From Chiridota heheva (lineage: Eukaryota > Echinodermata > Holothuroidea > Apodida > Chiridotidae), in the NCBI GenBank assembly GCA_020152595.1, contig JAIGNY010002795.1, positions 418,501 to 482,500 on the forward strand: 64,000 nucleotides of DNA, read 5' to 3'. The position numbers were made by a program, and so were the translations under genes. This document shows, piece by piece, positions 61,601-63,984 of the stretch. Each line of letters starts with the position of its first letter. Within the stretch, counting starts at the first letter, position 1. Under the pieces are notes generated by a model. The model saw nothing but the letters and a program-made list of their open reading frames with translations. It ran no database searches and was not told the DNA's origin.

Positions 61601-63124
61601 TCCTTGGTTTAGGTCCAGTAATTTAGATTTCACCTAAATGCTAAAAAATCTACCACCATTATTTTTCATCCTAAACAAAAACAGATATCTTCCGACTTTG
61701 TCATTATCATTGATAACATGCGTATTCCCCTCTATCATTCTACAAAATTTCTTGGTGTTAATTACCCTATACAATAATCTTACTTGGATTCCACATGTTC
61801 AGAATATCTGTAATAAATTTTCTAAAGCCATTTGTATAATTCATTGCCTAAAGAAGATCGTTCCCTTTAAAACATTGCTACTTCTATATAATATTCTTAT
61901 TTTACCTTTCTTATCTTATCATTGTATTGTTTGGGGTTATACTTACTCTACTCATATTAATAAGCTTCACATTCTACAAAAAAAAGTGCTGTGTGCAATA
62001 TATGGTATTCCCTACAATGGTCATTCTAACCCTCTCCTCCATGACAGTAATGTATTTACCATCTTTGAACTAGTCCTGTGCTACACCCTTACTACACCCT
62101 TAGTCTAGTACTACACCCTTATCTTTGTATTCAACTACTTTCATGATAATCTATCACGTAACTTCTCCAATTTTTTTTATGTCAAGTATTTCTTTTCATG
62201 ATTACCATACCAGCCATACTAAATTAATTTTTATTTCCCCTCCCCCCTCCTCCCCGTTTCTCTCTAACAAGTAGTCAACTTTATGTTAAATACTCTGCAA
62301 TTGCAAATTGGAATTCCCTACCCACTTCATTTAACTCTATTAAAAACTTATCCTCATTCAAACGTAAAATAAAACATTACCTTCTTTGTAATAGTATCCT
62401 GTAACTTTTTTGAAGTATCATCGGGCAGTGGGCTATGTAATATTTTTATTTCTATTCCCTTTTTTTGTTGTAAAATGTTCTTTTTCACACTTGTATTATG
62501 TTTCTGTGTAATTTGTAAAGGGGTTACCTCTCTTACAAGTTCTTTTGAGCTTTTTGCGGATCCCCTCAACCATATCAAGCTTTATCTGTATATATTTGTA
62601 TTCTGTAAGTAATTGAAATAAAGTTGTACAAACAAACAAGGTTTGAATTTTGCTTTTTCTAAAAGTGAATATGATCCTGATACTGTGCTTGATTCATGTT
62701 CTTTTTTGGTCACTGAGGTGTTGCAGACAATTTATGGCTTTTCTGCACAAATTTTTAATGTGATGGAATTGGTGAAAGTTAAGTAGCAGTGCAGAATTTT
62801 AAAGGTTTAGAGGCAACATAGCTTAATCACTTTAAAATGCATTCAACATCTATCAGGGCATATATAGTATTTCATCAAATTTGTTTAAAAAAGTCATTTT
62901 CATTATTAAATTTGTATGCTTAAAATTGATCATTTTATAGCACGATTTTAGTTAATTTCCAGGCATCATATGAATTTGTATGCATATTTGTGATATATAT
63001 TACTATATATATATATATATATATATACTGTATGTTACTTATAATTATCATTTATGTAAATCTATTTATAATTGTAGATCAACTCTTTGAAAGGTTCCAG
63101 CAAATTCTTGTCAAATGTGTTTGA
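19644..63124 (+). CDS. Split gene, small unrecognised helical protein (134 aa)
   Basis: Join of 19644-19691, 39059-39148, 41924-42037, 44287-44392 and 63078-63124. All introns begin GT and end AG, and phases are 0, 0, 0, 1. The 405 coding bases give 134 residues plus stop. The N-terminus is acidic and basic, probably disordered ([14 protein letters not shown]). From about residue 35 it looks helical: [18 protein letters not shown], then [20 protein letters not shown], then [20 protein letters not shown], and a C-terminal [15 protein letters not shown]. There is no signal peptide, membrane segment or catalytic motif. The repeated amphipathic helices suggest a small alpha-helical or armadillo-like binding module, but that is inference. 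I do not recognise the family. Codon usage is plainly coding, unlike the surrounding repeats. Missed small exons, especially in the two introns near 19 kb, cannot be excluded. Confidence 0.6.
19692..20074. other. Intron 1 start, pyrimidine-rich fragment
   Basis: Contains a C run at 19774-19786 and CCCCC-rich words around 19860-19935 (including ATCCTGGCGCTGCC), which look like debris of a C-rich dispersed repeat. No coding signal. Confidence 0.4.
20075..20628. mobile_element. TTAA-bounded foldback MITE (AGGATTAG family), copy 1
   Basis: 554 bp, flanked by TTAA at 20071-20074 and 20629-20632. The left arm (AGGATTAGTTC ... TCAGATTCCTCAAAGTCTT) and the right arm (AAGACTTTGAGGAATCTGA ... GACTAATCCT) are inverted copies of each other for nearly 200 bp. 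The internal loop is about 160 bp and has no transposase. The outer 99 bp of each arm is the unit of the satellite at 1-4288. Near-complete sister copies are at 40111-40656 and 63421-63984. Ends AGG plus TTAA targets suggest a Kolobok-type non-autonomous element (inferred). Confidence 0.85.
20780..21236 (+). repeat. 18-bp minisatellite with donor-like motifs
   Basis: About 25 units of GGCAGGGTGAGTATGTGT, with GGTAAGTATG and TGCCAGGGTGAG variants and two 3-base deletions (about 20975 and 21085). Every unit contains GGTGAGT or GGTAAGT, close to a consensus 5' splice site on the coding strand of the gene whose intron it occupies. The 6-codon period keeps a GEYVWQ frame open by chance. Confidence 0.93.
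21237..22085 (+). repeat. 16-bp minisatellite with higher-order blocks
   Basis: Roughly 45 units of GTTAGTGGTCAGGGAA. It is interrupted three or four times by a block carrying GGGGCAGTTAGGTG, AAGGGGCATTTAGGGG and AGTTAGTGAGAAGGGG (about 21285, 21440, 21625 and 22020). This shows duplication of a larger unit on top of the 16-bp one. It directly adjoins the 18-bp array. Confidence 0.92.
22086..23497. other. Intron sequence, no gene seen
   Basis: Mostly unique AT-rich sequence. A G run at 22788-22796, a GGGAGGGGG tract near 22950 and CCCC-rich words at 23284-23405 look like low-complexity repeat debris. Short open frames (such as 23113-23331) are unsupported. 23405-23480 is a degenerate CTACCTAAC microsatellite. 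Confidence 0.45.
23498..23726. mobile_element. TTAA-bounded MITE (AGGAGCA family), copy 2
   Basis: 229 bp, flanked by TTAA at 23494-23497 and 23727-23730. The right end read inward is AGGAGCACTAAACCAAAAAG and the left end is ATGGGCACTAGACCAAAAAG, a long imperfect inverted repeat. It shares interior words with copy 1 in opposite orientation (GGGGTCCCCCAAAAAGTC, ATTCAAGTGGCCTTTGCCC). Confidence 0.78.
23745..23995. repeat. Degenerate (CTAC/CTAT)n pyrimidine tract
   Basis: Pyrimidine-rich sequence with repeated CTACCTACC, TATCTCTAC and CTTCCTTCCTCTC words; a decayed tetranucleotide microsatellite. Confidence 0.75.
24321..24475. mobile_element. Short hAT-like MITE (tentative)
   Basis: Ends CAGTGGCGTAGCTA and TAGTTATGCCACTG form an inverted repeat with about two mismatches over 14 bp. 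CAGTGGCGTAGC-type ends are typical of some hAT non-autonomous families. The expected 8-bp flanking repeat is not clear, perhaps because a second truncated copy of the same end (CAGTGGCATAGCCAG at 24302) abuts it. Confidence 0.5.
24476..25737. other. Intron sequence, no gene seen
   Basis: Unique AT-rich sequence. Short open frames at 24395-24786 cover C-rich and A-rich tracts and have no coding character. Confidence 0.4.
25738..25975. repeat. Dispersed repeat pair, copy 1
   Basis: Shares AACTGGTCAGGCTTTGCA, GTATCTCCTTGAATGTTTTC, AAATGTCCATATTT and GCGATGACCTTATCTTGGC with 27350-27600 in the same order and strand. Between the shared parts this copy holds a C-rich tract (25808-25876) and an A run (25878-25896). 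Confidence 0.8.
25976..27349. other. Intron sequence, no gene seen
   Basis: AT-rich, without tandem repeats or domain-bearing open frames. 26570-26640 reads weakly like a LINE tail ([18 protein letters not shown] frame at 26584-26630), too short to call. Confidence 0.35.
27350..27600. repeat. Dispersed repeat pair, copy 2
   Basis: Second copy of the unit at 25738-25975. It starts AATGAAGCTGGTCAGGC and includes GAGTAAGACTTGCGAATG, and ends near TCTTGGCTCTTCAGT. It contains a small internal duplication of GGTCAAGGAAATGCTAAAA / AGAGGAAATGCTAAAATG. Confidence 0.8.
27825..28232. mobile_element. Non-autonomous hAT-type element, 408 bp
   Basis: Flanked by a perfect 8-bp direct repeat, ATCTATTA (27817-27824 and 28233-28240). 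The ends are CAGCAATTCTTGATAGGTGG and, read inward from the right, CAAGGGTTCTTAAAC. GGCCCGTGAGCC and TGGCCCGCGAAC just inside the left end, and TGATGGCCC just inside the right end, are typical of one large group of hAT elements. No intact transposase frame is present (longest about 60 codons). The exact TSD makes the boundaries firm although the terminal repeats have diverged. Confidence 0.8.
28340..28600. repeat. Degenerate AAAGTTTTTT repeat
   Basis: Several imperfect copies, about 30 bp apart, of CCTTAGAAAAAGTTAAAGTT separated by GAGAATTCCTCAG-like words. Confidence 0.6.
28775..30495. repeat. CATGTGGGACAT-type minisatellite domain
   Basis: A region of 20-24 bp units built on GGATGCCATGTGGGACATGG. 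It begins with three larger partial duplications (CACTAANNGCT...TCAGGCAT, ATTTGCATATAAG and AGTATGCTCAATCAGGGA words at about 28780, 28985 and 29350). From 29995 to about 30178 there are eight virtually identical 24-bp units (GGTGGAATGCCATGTGGGAG plus ATAT). Both strands and several frames are open by repeat arithmetic ([16 protein letters not shown] and others). None is a gene candidate. Confidence 0.9.
30540..31417. other. Intron sequence with scattered TGTAACACC motifs
   Basis: Contains an inverted repeat at about 30896-30932 (TGTAACACTTGTCACA ... TGTGATGGGTGTTACA) and isolated copies of the same word near 31090 and 31270. No coding signal. Confidence 0.5.
31418..31700 (+). mobile_element. 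tRNA-derived SINE, nearly complete
   Basis: An A-box-like GTGCAGTGGTTAGGAGT (about 31426-31442) is followed by a B-box-like GGTTCAATTCC (about 31468-31478), the layout of a tRNA-derived RNA polymerase III promoter. The body holds TGTCCTTGAGCAAGACAATT, AATGAGTACCAGCACTGC, CTGTGATGGACTGGCATCCC and CCGGCTCTATGAGCC, and ends in a T-rich stretch. The body words occur in SINEs of many aquatic animals. The reversed, older copy at 17576-17775 shares them. Confidence 0.82.
31981..32224. repeat. 21-bp minisatellite, about 11 copies
   Basis: Units of CACATATAATGTAACACCCG plus T, with CATCACAT, CCTTCACAT and shortened ATGTATCACATATAATG variants. The TAACACCCGTCACA word also appears singly, in both orientations, across 30.9-32.6 kb. 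Confidence 0.9.
32225..32596. other. Intron sequence, nothing recognised
   Basis: AT-rich with further single TAACACC words at about 32399 and 32577. Confidence 0.4.
32597..33470 (+). mobile_element. AGGATTAG-family MITE with amplified arm
   Basis: The left part is a small tandem array of the 99-bp arm in + orientation: AGGATTAGTTCAGTGGTCAG begins at 32651, 32748 and 32847, with a decayed copy near 32950. It is followed by the rest of the element (CTAAGATTCCTCAAAGTC, TTTGTCCTGCAATTTTGTGG, CACCTGAAGAAAGTTTGAGG) and the start of the right arm (AACTTGAATATCTCCTTAAC, about 33410). The right terminus is lost at about 33450-33470. Structurally it is an element whose terminal arm has begun to multiply. 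Confidence 0.75.
33471..33875. repeat. Dispersed repeat family, copy B
   Basis: About 400 bp matching copies A (12398) and C (42087): CTTAGACCCCTCCAACCTG, ATTTTCTCAAAATCAGGGG, GACTAGCAACCAGCTATTG, CACAATAGGTCATTCATC, GATTAGTCCTTGGCAGAGCC and GGTTATTTCATCATG. It has no amplified 22-bp array. Confidence 0.82.
33913..34626. mobile_element. piggyBac-like MITE, 714 bp
   Basis: Flanked by TTAA (33909-33912 and 34627-34630). The terminal inverted repeats are CCACTTAACTGC and GCAGTTAACTGG (11 of 12 match). TTAA targets with CC-starting ends are the hallmark of piggyBac. Internal GACGGACAT words (33960-34110) occur in both orientations. The 108-codon frame at 34061-34387 shows no transposase motif. 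Sequence to the right (GAAGATATTCAAGTTTCATT at 34631) belongs to the AGGATTAG-family MITE, so this element jumped into that one. Confidence 0.75.
34631..35000. repeat. Remnant of AGGATTAG-family MITE interior
   Basis: Shares GATATTCAAGTTTCA, TGACATCACA, TTTCCTGAAATTTTGTGGCT, AACCTGAAGA and GGAATATCTGCTTAACAG with the family interior at 20180-20530. Strongly diverged, truncated on the left by the inserted piggyBac-like element. Confidence 0.6.
35010..35491. mobile_element. MITE with 31-bp terminal inverted repeats
   Basis: The left end is CAGTTCGGGAGTATGCCTAT and continues to GGAACA. The right end read inward is CAGTCCGGGAGCATGCCTAT and continues to GGAACA. They differ at four or five of 31 positions. 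ATT flanks both sides and may be a 3-bp target duplication. The interior 107-codon frame (35079-35402) has no recognisable domain. The superfamily is not clear from the ends. Confidence 0.7.
35545..36535. repeat. Palindromic GAGCTCGTCATATAATGA array
   Basis: The first part (35545-35880) has irregular GAGCTCGTCAAAATGGC words. From about 35880 there are some 33 units of about 18-20 bp: GAGCTCGTCATATAATGATG and near variants. A unit plus the next GAGCTC reads almost the same on both strands (GAGCTCGTCATA / TATAATGACGAGCTC), so the array can fold into many small hairpins. It starts just after a CCTTACAGAAATGG border resembling the TTACAGAAAAA ends of the array at 40802. Confidence 0.9.
36536..36929. 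other. Intron sequence left of LINE remnant
   Basis: AT-rich, no clear coding. It may be decayed upstream LINE sequence. Confidence 0.35.
36930..37640 (+). pseudogene. LINE ORF2 C-terminal remnant
   Basis: A first frame reads [20 protein letters not shown] ... [20 protein letters not shown], ending at a stop near 37263. After a frame change 37424-37624 reads [20 protein letters not shown] ... [19 protein letters not shown]. WATxIKxLL...GF.xVWLNQG and xxDEFHFxxxCxxY..IR...I are conserved in the C-terminal part of a LINE group abundant in fish and invertebrates. Stops at 37263 and near 37350-37400 show it is dead. The upstream reverse-transcriptase core is absent. Confidence 0.7.
37700..37832. 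repeat. 31-bp tandem repeat, 4 copies
   Basis: Units of GCATTGCCATGTTGTAAATA plus TGAAAAGGCAA, with an ATTGCC to ATCGCC change in the last one. It lies just after the LINE remnant. Confidence 0.9.
38005..38246. repeat. Segment duplicated at 44542, with hairpin, copy 1
   Basis: About 240 bp match the sequence at 44542-44792 with only a handful of differences, same strand. It contains a perfect 11-bp inverted repeat, GACCCGACCTG (38181-38191) and CAGGTCGGGTC (38201-38211), around a 9-base loop. No open frame. Confidence 0.88.
38247..38908. other. Intron sequence with AGCTTG/GAGCTCG words
   Basis: 38555-38650 has GGGCAAGCTTGCAAAA and TGTGCAAGCTTAG words; 38758-38830 has GACGAACTCGCC, TTGACGAGCTCGTGACAAGC and CGTCACAAGCGG. 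Both are fragments of the palindromic families seen at 35.6 and 40.8 kb. Confidence 0.5.
38909..39034 (+). repeat. Inverted repeat partner A, next to exon 2
   Basis: 126 bp that reappear reverse-complemented at 59526-59651 with about six differences (roughly 95% identity). Shared words are GCTATCCACCTTACTAGCAC, CATTGCTAAACAACCTAAAA and AGTTGAGAGAAAGGGTTTAT. It ends 24 bases before exon 2. Confidence 0.92.
39059..39148 (+). CDS. Exon 2
   Basis: Preceded by a T-rich tract and GTCGCAG, followed by GAG|GTAGGT. Thirty codons, phase 0 at both ends, open only in this frame. It encodes [20 protein letters not shown] followed by [10 protein letters not shown]: a charged, lysine- and glutamate-rich segment leading into the first predicted helix. 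Confidence 0.72.
39149..40110. other. Intron 2, left part
   Basis: 39540-39690 holds about four imperfect copies of CATACTGCAGGTAACAAAAT spaced about 33 bp apart. 39890-39990 (TGTGACATCACATCTGAACA, TCTACTAAAACTTGCATTTT) is a diverged piece of the AGGATTAG-family MITE interior. No coding signal. Confidence 0.55.
40111..40656. mobile_element. AGGATTAG-family foldback MITE, copy 2
   Basis: 546 bp. TTAA precedes it (40107-40110), but the right side reads CTAATCCT|CGCG, so the right TTAA is lost. Left arm AGGATTAGTTCAGTGGTCAA; right arm ends GACCCCTGAACTAATCCT. The loop holds the inverted pair around TTTTATAAATACCCTTCTCA. In relation to copy 1 the loop is in the opposite orientation. The 68-codon frame at its left end (40123-40329) is the arm read through. 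Confidence 0.85.
40802..41204. mobile_element. AAGCTTGC-rich foldback element, copy 1
   Basis: Bounded by TTACAGAAAAA at the left and TTTTTCTGTAA at the right, an 11-bp perfect inverted repeat. The interior is packed with palindromic words: GCAAGCTTGC, TAGCTTGCGCAAGCTA and AGCTTGCAGCAAGCTT, in both orientations. No coding capacity. Confidence 0.78.
41205..41923. other. Intron 2, right part
   Basis: AT-rich unique sequence. Short open frames (for example 41562-41762) lack support. A pyrimidine tract TTTTTTCTACAG marks the splice acceptor of exon 3. Confidence 0.45.
41924..42037 (+). CDS. Exon 3
   Basis: Preceded by GCTTTTTTCTACAG, followed by ACT|GTAAGT, an ideal donor. Thirty-eight codons, phase 0 at both ends: [20 protein letters not shown] followed by [18 protein letters not shown]. 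Richer in C and G at third positions than flanking sequence. This is the most convincing coding segment in the window. Confidence 0.8.
42087..42515. repeat. Dispersed repeat family, copy C
   Basis: Matches copies A and B in order: CCTTAGACCCCTCCAACCCG, TTCTCAATATCAGGGG, GACTAGCATCCAGCTATTG, TCACTTGTTAGCAACCAGCT, GATTAGTCCTTGGCGGATCC, CATGAAATGATTGATGGACC and AGTTATTTCATCATG. It starts only about 50 bp after exon 3. Confidence 0.82.
42530..42844 (+). pseudogene. LINE reverse-transcriptase C-terminal remnant
   Basis: Reads LNDLQWPTL in one frame, then, in the frame open at 42593-42844, [40 protein letters not shown] and [20 protein letters not shown]. These fit the consensus tail of Jockey/L2/CR1-type ORF2 (LxDLxWPxLxxRR, LxMxYKIxxxLVDI, SFFPRTxRDWNNLP). 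A frame change and loss of everything upstream mark it as dead. Confidence 0.78.
42845..43545. other. Intron 3, middle part
   Basis: Probably includes the LINE 3' UTR at its left (GCACTTTATTGGAGAAGAAC near 42957). Otherwise nothing recognised. Confidence 0.4.
43550..43978 (-). pseudogene. LINE reverse-transcriptase remnant, reversed
   Basis: On the minus strand from about 43960 it reads [20 protein letters not shown], then after a frame change [20 protein letters not shown] and [10 protein letters not shown], and near 43590-43555 QRVINEW-type sequence. These are standard features of the thumb/C-terminal region of CR1/Jockey-type ORF2 (LYKxLVRPHLEYAVQxWSP, QRRATKLIP, SYExRLxxLGLxTLExRR). Frameshifts and stops make it non-functional. 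It sits head-to-head with the + strand fragment at 44005. Confidence 0.78.
44005..44245 (+). pseudogene. LINE 3' end fragment, copy 1
   Basis: Reads [20 protein letters not shown] and [20 protein letters not shown], ending at TGA (44141). This is the extreme C-terminus of a CR1/Jockey-type ORF2 (RVxNxWNxLP...SxNxFKxxLD). It is followed by a 3' UTR with GGTGTTAGTTTGGGCTTTTT and CCCTTCTTAGCCCGTCATCT, ending in a TTATG repeat (TGTTATGTTATG). The same 3' end recurs at 47560-47785. It ends only about 40 bp before exon 4. Confidence 0.78.
44287..44392 (+). CDS. Exon 4
   Basis: Preceded by CCCTCTTTACCCCAG, followed by GCAG|GTAAGT. 106 bases, entering in phase 0 and leaving with one base (phase 1). 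It encodes [20 protein letters not shown] followed by [17 protein letters not shown]-rich codons and a single clean frame support it. Confidence 0.78.
44542..44792. repeat. Segment duplicated from 38005, copy 2
   Basis: Second copy of the 240-bp segment, same strand. The hairpin arms here are GACCCGACCTG (44724-44734) and CAGGTTGGGTC (44744-44754). The one change, C to T, still allows a G-U pair in RNA. Confidence 0.88.
44793..45432. other. Intron 4 sequence, nothing recognised
   Basis: AT-rich without repeats or coding signals that I can support. Confidence 0.4.
45437..45536. mobile_element. piggyBac-like MITE, 100 bp, copy 1
   Basis: TTAA at both sides (45433-45436 and 45537-45540). Perfect 14-bp terminal inverted repeats CCCTTACTCTACCA and TGGTAGAGTAAGGG. 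The interior includes CAGCGATATTATCACCG and GACTCCGCCTCCCAGGCGCA. TTAA with CCCTT ends fits piggyBac. No coding capacity. Confidence 0.85.
45680..45780. mobile_element. piggyBac-like MITE, copy 2
   Basis: 101 bp with CCCTTACTCTACCA / TGGTAGAGTAAGGG ends and TTAA on both sides (45676-45679, 45781-45784). Confidence 0.85.
45925..46026. mobile_element. piggyBac-like MITE, copy 3
   Basis: 102 bp; the left end is CCTTTACTCTACCA (one change), the right end TGGTAGAGTAAGGG, TTAA on both sides (45921-45924, 46027-46030). Confidence 0.83.
46031..46994. other. Intron 4 sequence with (TA)n and a CpG-rich patch
   Basis: A (TA)n microsatellite lies at about 46409-46430. 46855-46995 is unusually CpG-rich for this window (CTCGCCGCCGCCGACGAG, GGCGGGGTCGTCACC, CGACGTACGG). 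No open frame, splice signal or repeat match explains it. It could be a transposon end. Confidence 0.45.
46995..47140 (-). mobile_element. tRNA-like SINE head, reversed
   Basis: On the minus strand it reads GTGGTGTAGCGGCTATCAT (A-box-like) and about 30 bases later CCTGGGTTCAAGCCTGGG (B-box-like GGTTCAAGCC), the spacing of a tRNA-type promoter. The adjoining TGTCCACGGCCTTTGATAAC is shared with about 18613 and, more weakly, 33085. Part of a tRNA gene or SINE; no acceptor stem can be paired, so I favour SINE. Confidence 0.6.
47141..47555. other. Intron 4 sequence, nothing recognised
   Basis: Contains an A run at 47229-47242. No coding or repeat signal otherwise. Confidence 0.4.
47560..47785 (+). 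pseudogene. LINE 3' end fragment, copy 2
   Basis: Matches 44040-44240: GAGTGGAATGGTTTGCC, TTCACAATTTTAAAGT, TTATTAACTCTAGGCAT, TGATGGTGTTAGTTTGGG, CCCTCCTTAGCCCATCAT and the closing TATGTTATGTTATG. The reading frame is already lost here. Confidence 0.75.
47786..48870. repeat. Scattered AGGATTAG-family MITE remnants
   Basis: 47790-47895 is an arm (AGATTAGGTCAGTGATCAAG, AAAAGAAACAAAATGGCGAA, TTATTCTGTTAAGGAG). 48145-48200 is the next arm segment (GTCTAAAGTTTGGTGTCATT). 48565-48865 is the loop and start of the right arm (GTGACATCACAGCCTCAGAT, CACCTGAAGAAATTTTG, AACTTGAATATCTCCCCAAC). Unrelated sequence, 47900-48140 and 48205-48560, separates the parts. Confidence 0.65.
48871..51660. other. Intron 4 sequence, no gene seen
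   Basis: Mostly unique AT-rich sequence. GGTGGGGAGGGGG-type tracts at 49193-49270, a G run at 50292-50300 and GGGGGGGGG at 50349-50357, with an A run at 50406-50418, are simple-sequence blocks. Open frames in 49073-49932 and 50268-50504 follow these tracts and have no coding character. Confidence 0.45.
51665..52460. mobile_element. AAGCTTGC-rich foldback element, copy 2
   Basis: About 800 bp of interleaved direct and inverted words: GCAAGCTTGC, TGCAACTTTGCACAAG, CTAGTATTTGGGACAAATGC (51795, 52071, 52216) and its inverse GCATTTGTCCCAAATAC (about 52353). The same TTTGGGA...ATGCAAG word occurs at 40923 in copy 1. The left boundary is unclear; the right ends near ATCTGTAAAGGTATTT. Open frames on both strands (e.g. 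[20 protein letters not shown] at 51990-52259) reflect the repeat. Confidence 0.75.
52461..53925. other. Intron 4 sequence, no gene seen
   Basis: A T run lies at 52550-52561. 53240-53340 (AAAATGGTGAAAAACTACTT, GTTAAGGAGATATGCTAGTT) is a diverged AGGATTAG-family arm. 53380-53720 reads weakly like decayed LINE sequence ([12 protein letters not shown] frame at 53452-53475). 53806-53880 is an (ATT)n-rich tract. Confidence 0.45.
53930..55020 (+). repeat. About 290-bp tandem repeat, 3.5 copies (forward block)
   Basis: After a TGTATGTATG microsatellite (53938-53995), units are marked by AAGAGCTTGTAA at about 54308, 54607 and 54890 and a diverged start near 54005. Each has ACACAGATAGCCCATGGTC, GATGTCATGCATATTAATGA, GTAGGCGGGGCTTAA and GGGCGGGGCTTAA. 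Spacing is 283-304 bp. Confidence 0.82.
55070..55745 (-). repeat. Same repeat, inverted block, about 2.3 copies
   Basis: Reverse-complement versions of the block at 53930-55020: TAAGCCCCACCTTAGCCACC (55173), TTAAGCCACGCCCACCATGC (55345), TTTAAGCCCGCCCACTTATT (55499), AAGCCCCACCCACTATGC (55643), with AACCATGGGCTATCTGTGTA at 55559. Together the two blocks form an imperfect palindrome centred near 55050. Confidence 0.78.
55746..56695. other. Intron 4 sequence, nothing recognised
   Basis: 55965-56130 has loose AAAGATTTG / TTGAAGATTTTTG words. A G-rich tract lies at 56241-56258. GCTGTAGTAGATGAAA at 56322 recurs at 57683, marking a short dispersed repeat. No coding signal. Confidence 0.4.
56700..57300. 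repeat. Degenerate A-rich tandem repeat
   Basis: Loose 18-25 bp units on AAATTGAAGGAAATTT, reverse-complement in character to 15745-16440. Open frames on both strands are lysine- or phenylalanine-rich by composition only. It ends before a C run (57354-57367). Confidence 0.68.
57301..59525. other. Intron 4 sequence, no gene seen
   Basis: C-rich tract 57354-57418 and a CCCCCCC run at 58112-58135 and 58198-58207. Otherwise AT-rich and unique to my reading. Short open frames (57586-57771, 58856-59059) have no support. Confidence 0.42.
59526..59651 (-). repeat. Inverted repeat partner B
   Basis: Reverse complement of 38909-39034 over 126 bp, about 95% identical (GTGCTCATAGGCTATTGGGT, GGTTGTTTAGCAATGTTTTA, GTGCTAGTAAGGTGGATAGC). 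It lies about 15 kb after exon 4, so the pair brackets exons 2, 3 and 4. Confidence 0.92.
59870..60800. repeat. Degenerate GGGTGAGAA repeat
   Basis: Many loose copies of GGTGGGTGAGAAATG, AATGAGTGATTGATTTCAGG (direct duplicate at about 60141 and 60165) and ACGGGTGGGTGAGACAA (60259 and 60307). Looks like an old, decayed minisatellite. Confidence 0.65.
60927..61156. mobile_element. 230-bp MITE with 14-bp terminal inverted repeats
   Basis: Perfect ends ATTCACTTGGTCGG (60927-60940) and CCGACCAAGTGAAT (61143-61156). Inside are GTGTTTGTTTACATGCC and a second inverted pair around AAAGGTTTGTTTTCACTCC / GGAGTGAAAACAAAGC. No coding capacity and no clear target-site duplication, so the superfamily is unassigned. 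Confidence 0.72.
61200..62640 (+). pseudogene. LINE reverse-transcriptase pseudogene with 3' tail
   Basis: Three frames must be combined to follow the polymerase. Near 61421-61485 a frame reads [20 protein letters not shown] (the conserved GxPQGSxLGPxLFxxYIND palm segment). Near 61516-61545 another reads [15 protein letters not shown], including the catalytic YADD. Then [89 protein letters not shown], and finally [20 protein letters not shown] near 62285. The order fits a Jockey/CR1-type ORF2. Frameshifts and stops are numerous, so it is dead. The tail ends about 62640 with AATTGAAATAAAGTTGTACA and a CAAACAAACAAG run. The endonuclease domain is missing. Confidence 0.88.
62641..63077. other. 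End of intron 4
   Basis: Contains a (TA)n microsatellite at about 63004-63026. The acceptor TTATAATTGTAG precedes exon 5. No other feature. Confidence 0.5.
63078..63124 (+). CDS. Exon 5 (stop codon)
   Basis: Acceptor ATAATTGTAG. With the single base left over from exon 4 it reads [15 protein letters not shown], then TGA at 63122-63124: a short amphipathic helix that continues the preceding SAKSA naturally. No good splice donor precedes the stop, so this is taken as the terminal exon. An alternative acceptor, TCATTTTCAG at 63182-63191, would give only VTAEKEIERI and stop. A third open stretch there (RQRKKLKEYKEFELHAQSAR, about 63196-63255) is out of phase with exon 4. Confidence 0.55.
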
Positions 63125-63375
63125 CCGATTCTTAAATTGATCTTAACCCAAATTCTAGTACGAATATAGGCTTTAATTCTTATCATTTTCAGTGACGGCA
63201 GAGAAAGAAATTGAAAGAATATAAAGAGTTTGAGCTGCACGCCCAGTCAGCTAGACATCACAAACAAACTTAGCATAGGCCTATACCAAAACTTTGCTCA
63301 AACTGTGATCATGCATATCTTGAAAACTAAGAGTATAATTTTTAAATTAAAGTAAAATCTGATCTGCACAAAAAA
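63125..63375 (+). other. Probable 3' untranslated region
   Basis: Follows the proposed stop. It is free of recognised repeats until the MITE at 63421, and carries a polyadenylation-like hexamer near its end. Confidence 0.4.
63346..63351 (+). promoter_or_regulatory. Candidate polyadenylation signal ATTAAA
   Basis: ATTAAA about 220 bases after the proposed stop codon. It is the common variant of the AATAAA hexamer; in AT-rich sequence this match is weak evidence. Confidence 0.3.
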
Positions 63376-63420
63376 CTCCCTTTAACCAATACAAAATTGC
63401 TACATGTCCATATATCTGAA

Positions 63421-63984
63421 AGAATTAGTTCAGTTGGTTAGGCATGTTCATTTCATATGAAAGAGAACTTCAAAAGAAACAAAATGGTAAAGAAACCATT
63501 CAAAAATCTTATTCCGTTAAGGAGATATTTAAGTTTAAAGTTTGGTATCATCTGTATAGAAAACACTGAAATCAGACTAGTTGTGATGTCATAGCCTCAG
63601 ATTCCACAAAAGTTGTTATGTATTCAATAATATTTTGTCCTGCGATTTTGTGGCTTATAAACCATGGGATATGTCAAAAAAGCAGTAAAACTGAATATAG
63701 GAAGGGTATTTATAATATACCACCTGAAGAAAGTTTGCAGAAAAATAATTAAATAGTGAAAAAATTAAATAAACATTCTTAAATTACATAAAGACTTGGA
63801 AGAATCTGAGGCTGTAACATCACAACTAGTCTGATTTCAGTCATTTCTACAGAAATGGTACTAAGCTTTAAAACTGATTATCTCCTTAACAGAATAAGAA
63901 TTTTAAATGCTTTTTTTACCATTTTGTTTCTTATGAAGTCCTCTTCCATATAAGATAGACTTGCTTGACCCCTGAACTAATCCT
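63421..63984. mobile_element. AGGATTAG-family foldback MITE, copy 3
   Basis: 564 bp. The left end is diverged (AGAATTAGTTCAGTTGGTTA, no TTAA before it); the right end is CTAATCCT followed by TTAA at 63985-63988. Arms and loop match copy 1 along the whole length and in the same orientation: TTTAAAGTTTGGTATCATCT, GTAAAACTGAATATAGGAAG, CACCTGAAGAAAGTTTGCAG. Confidence 0.85.
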
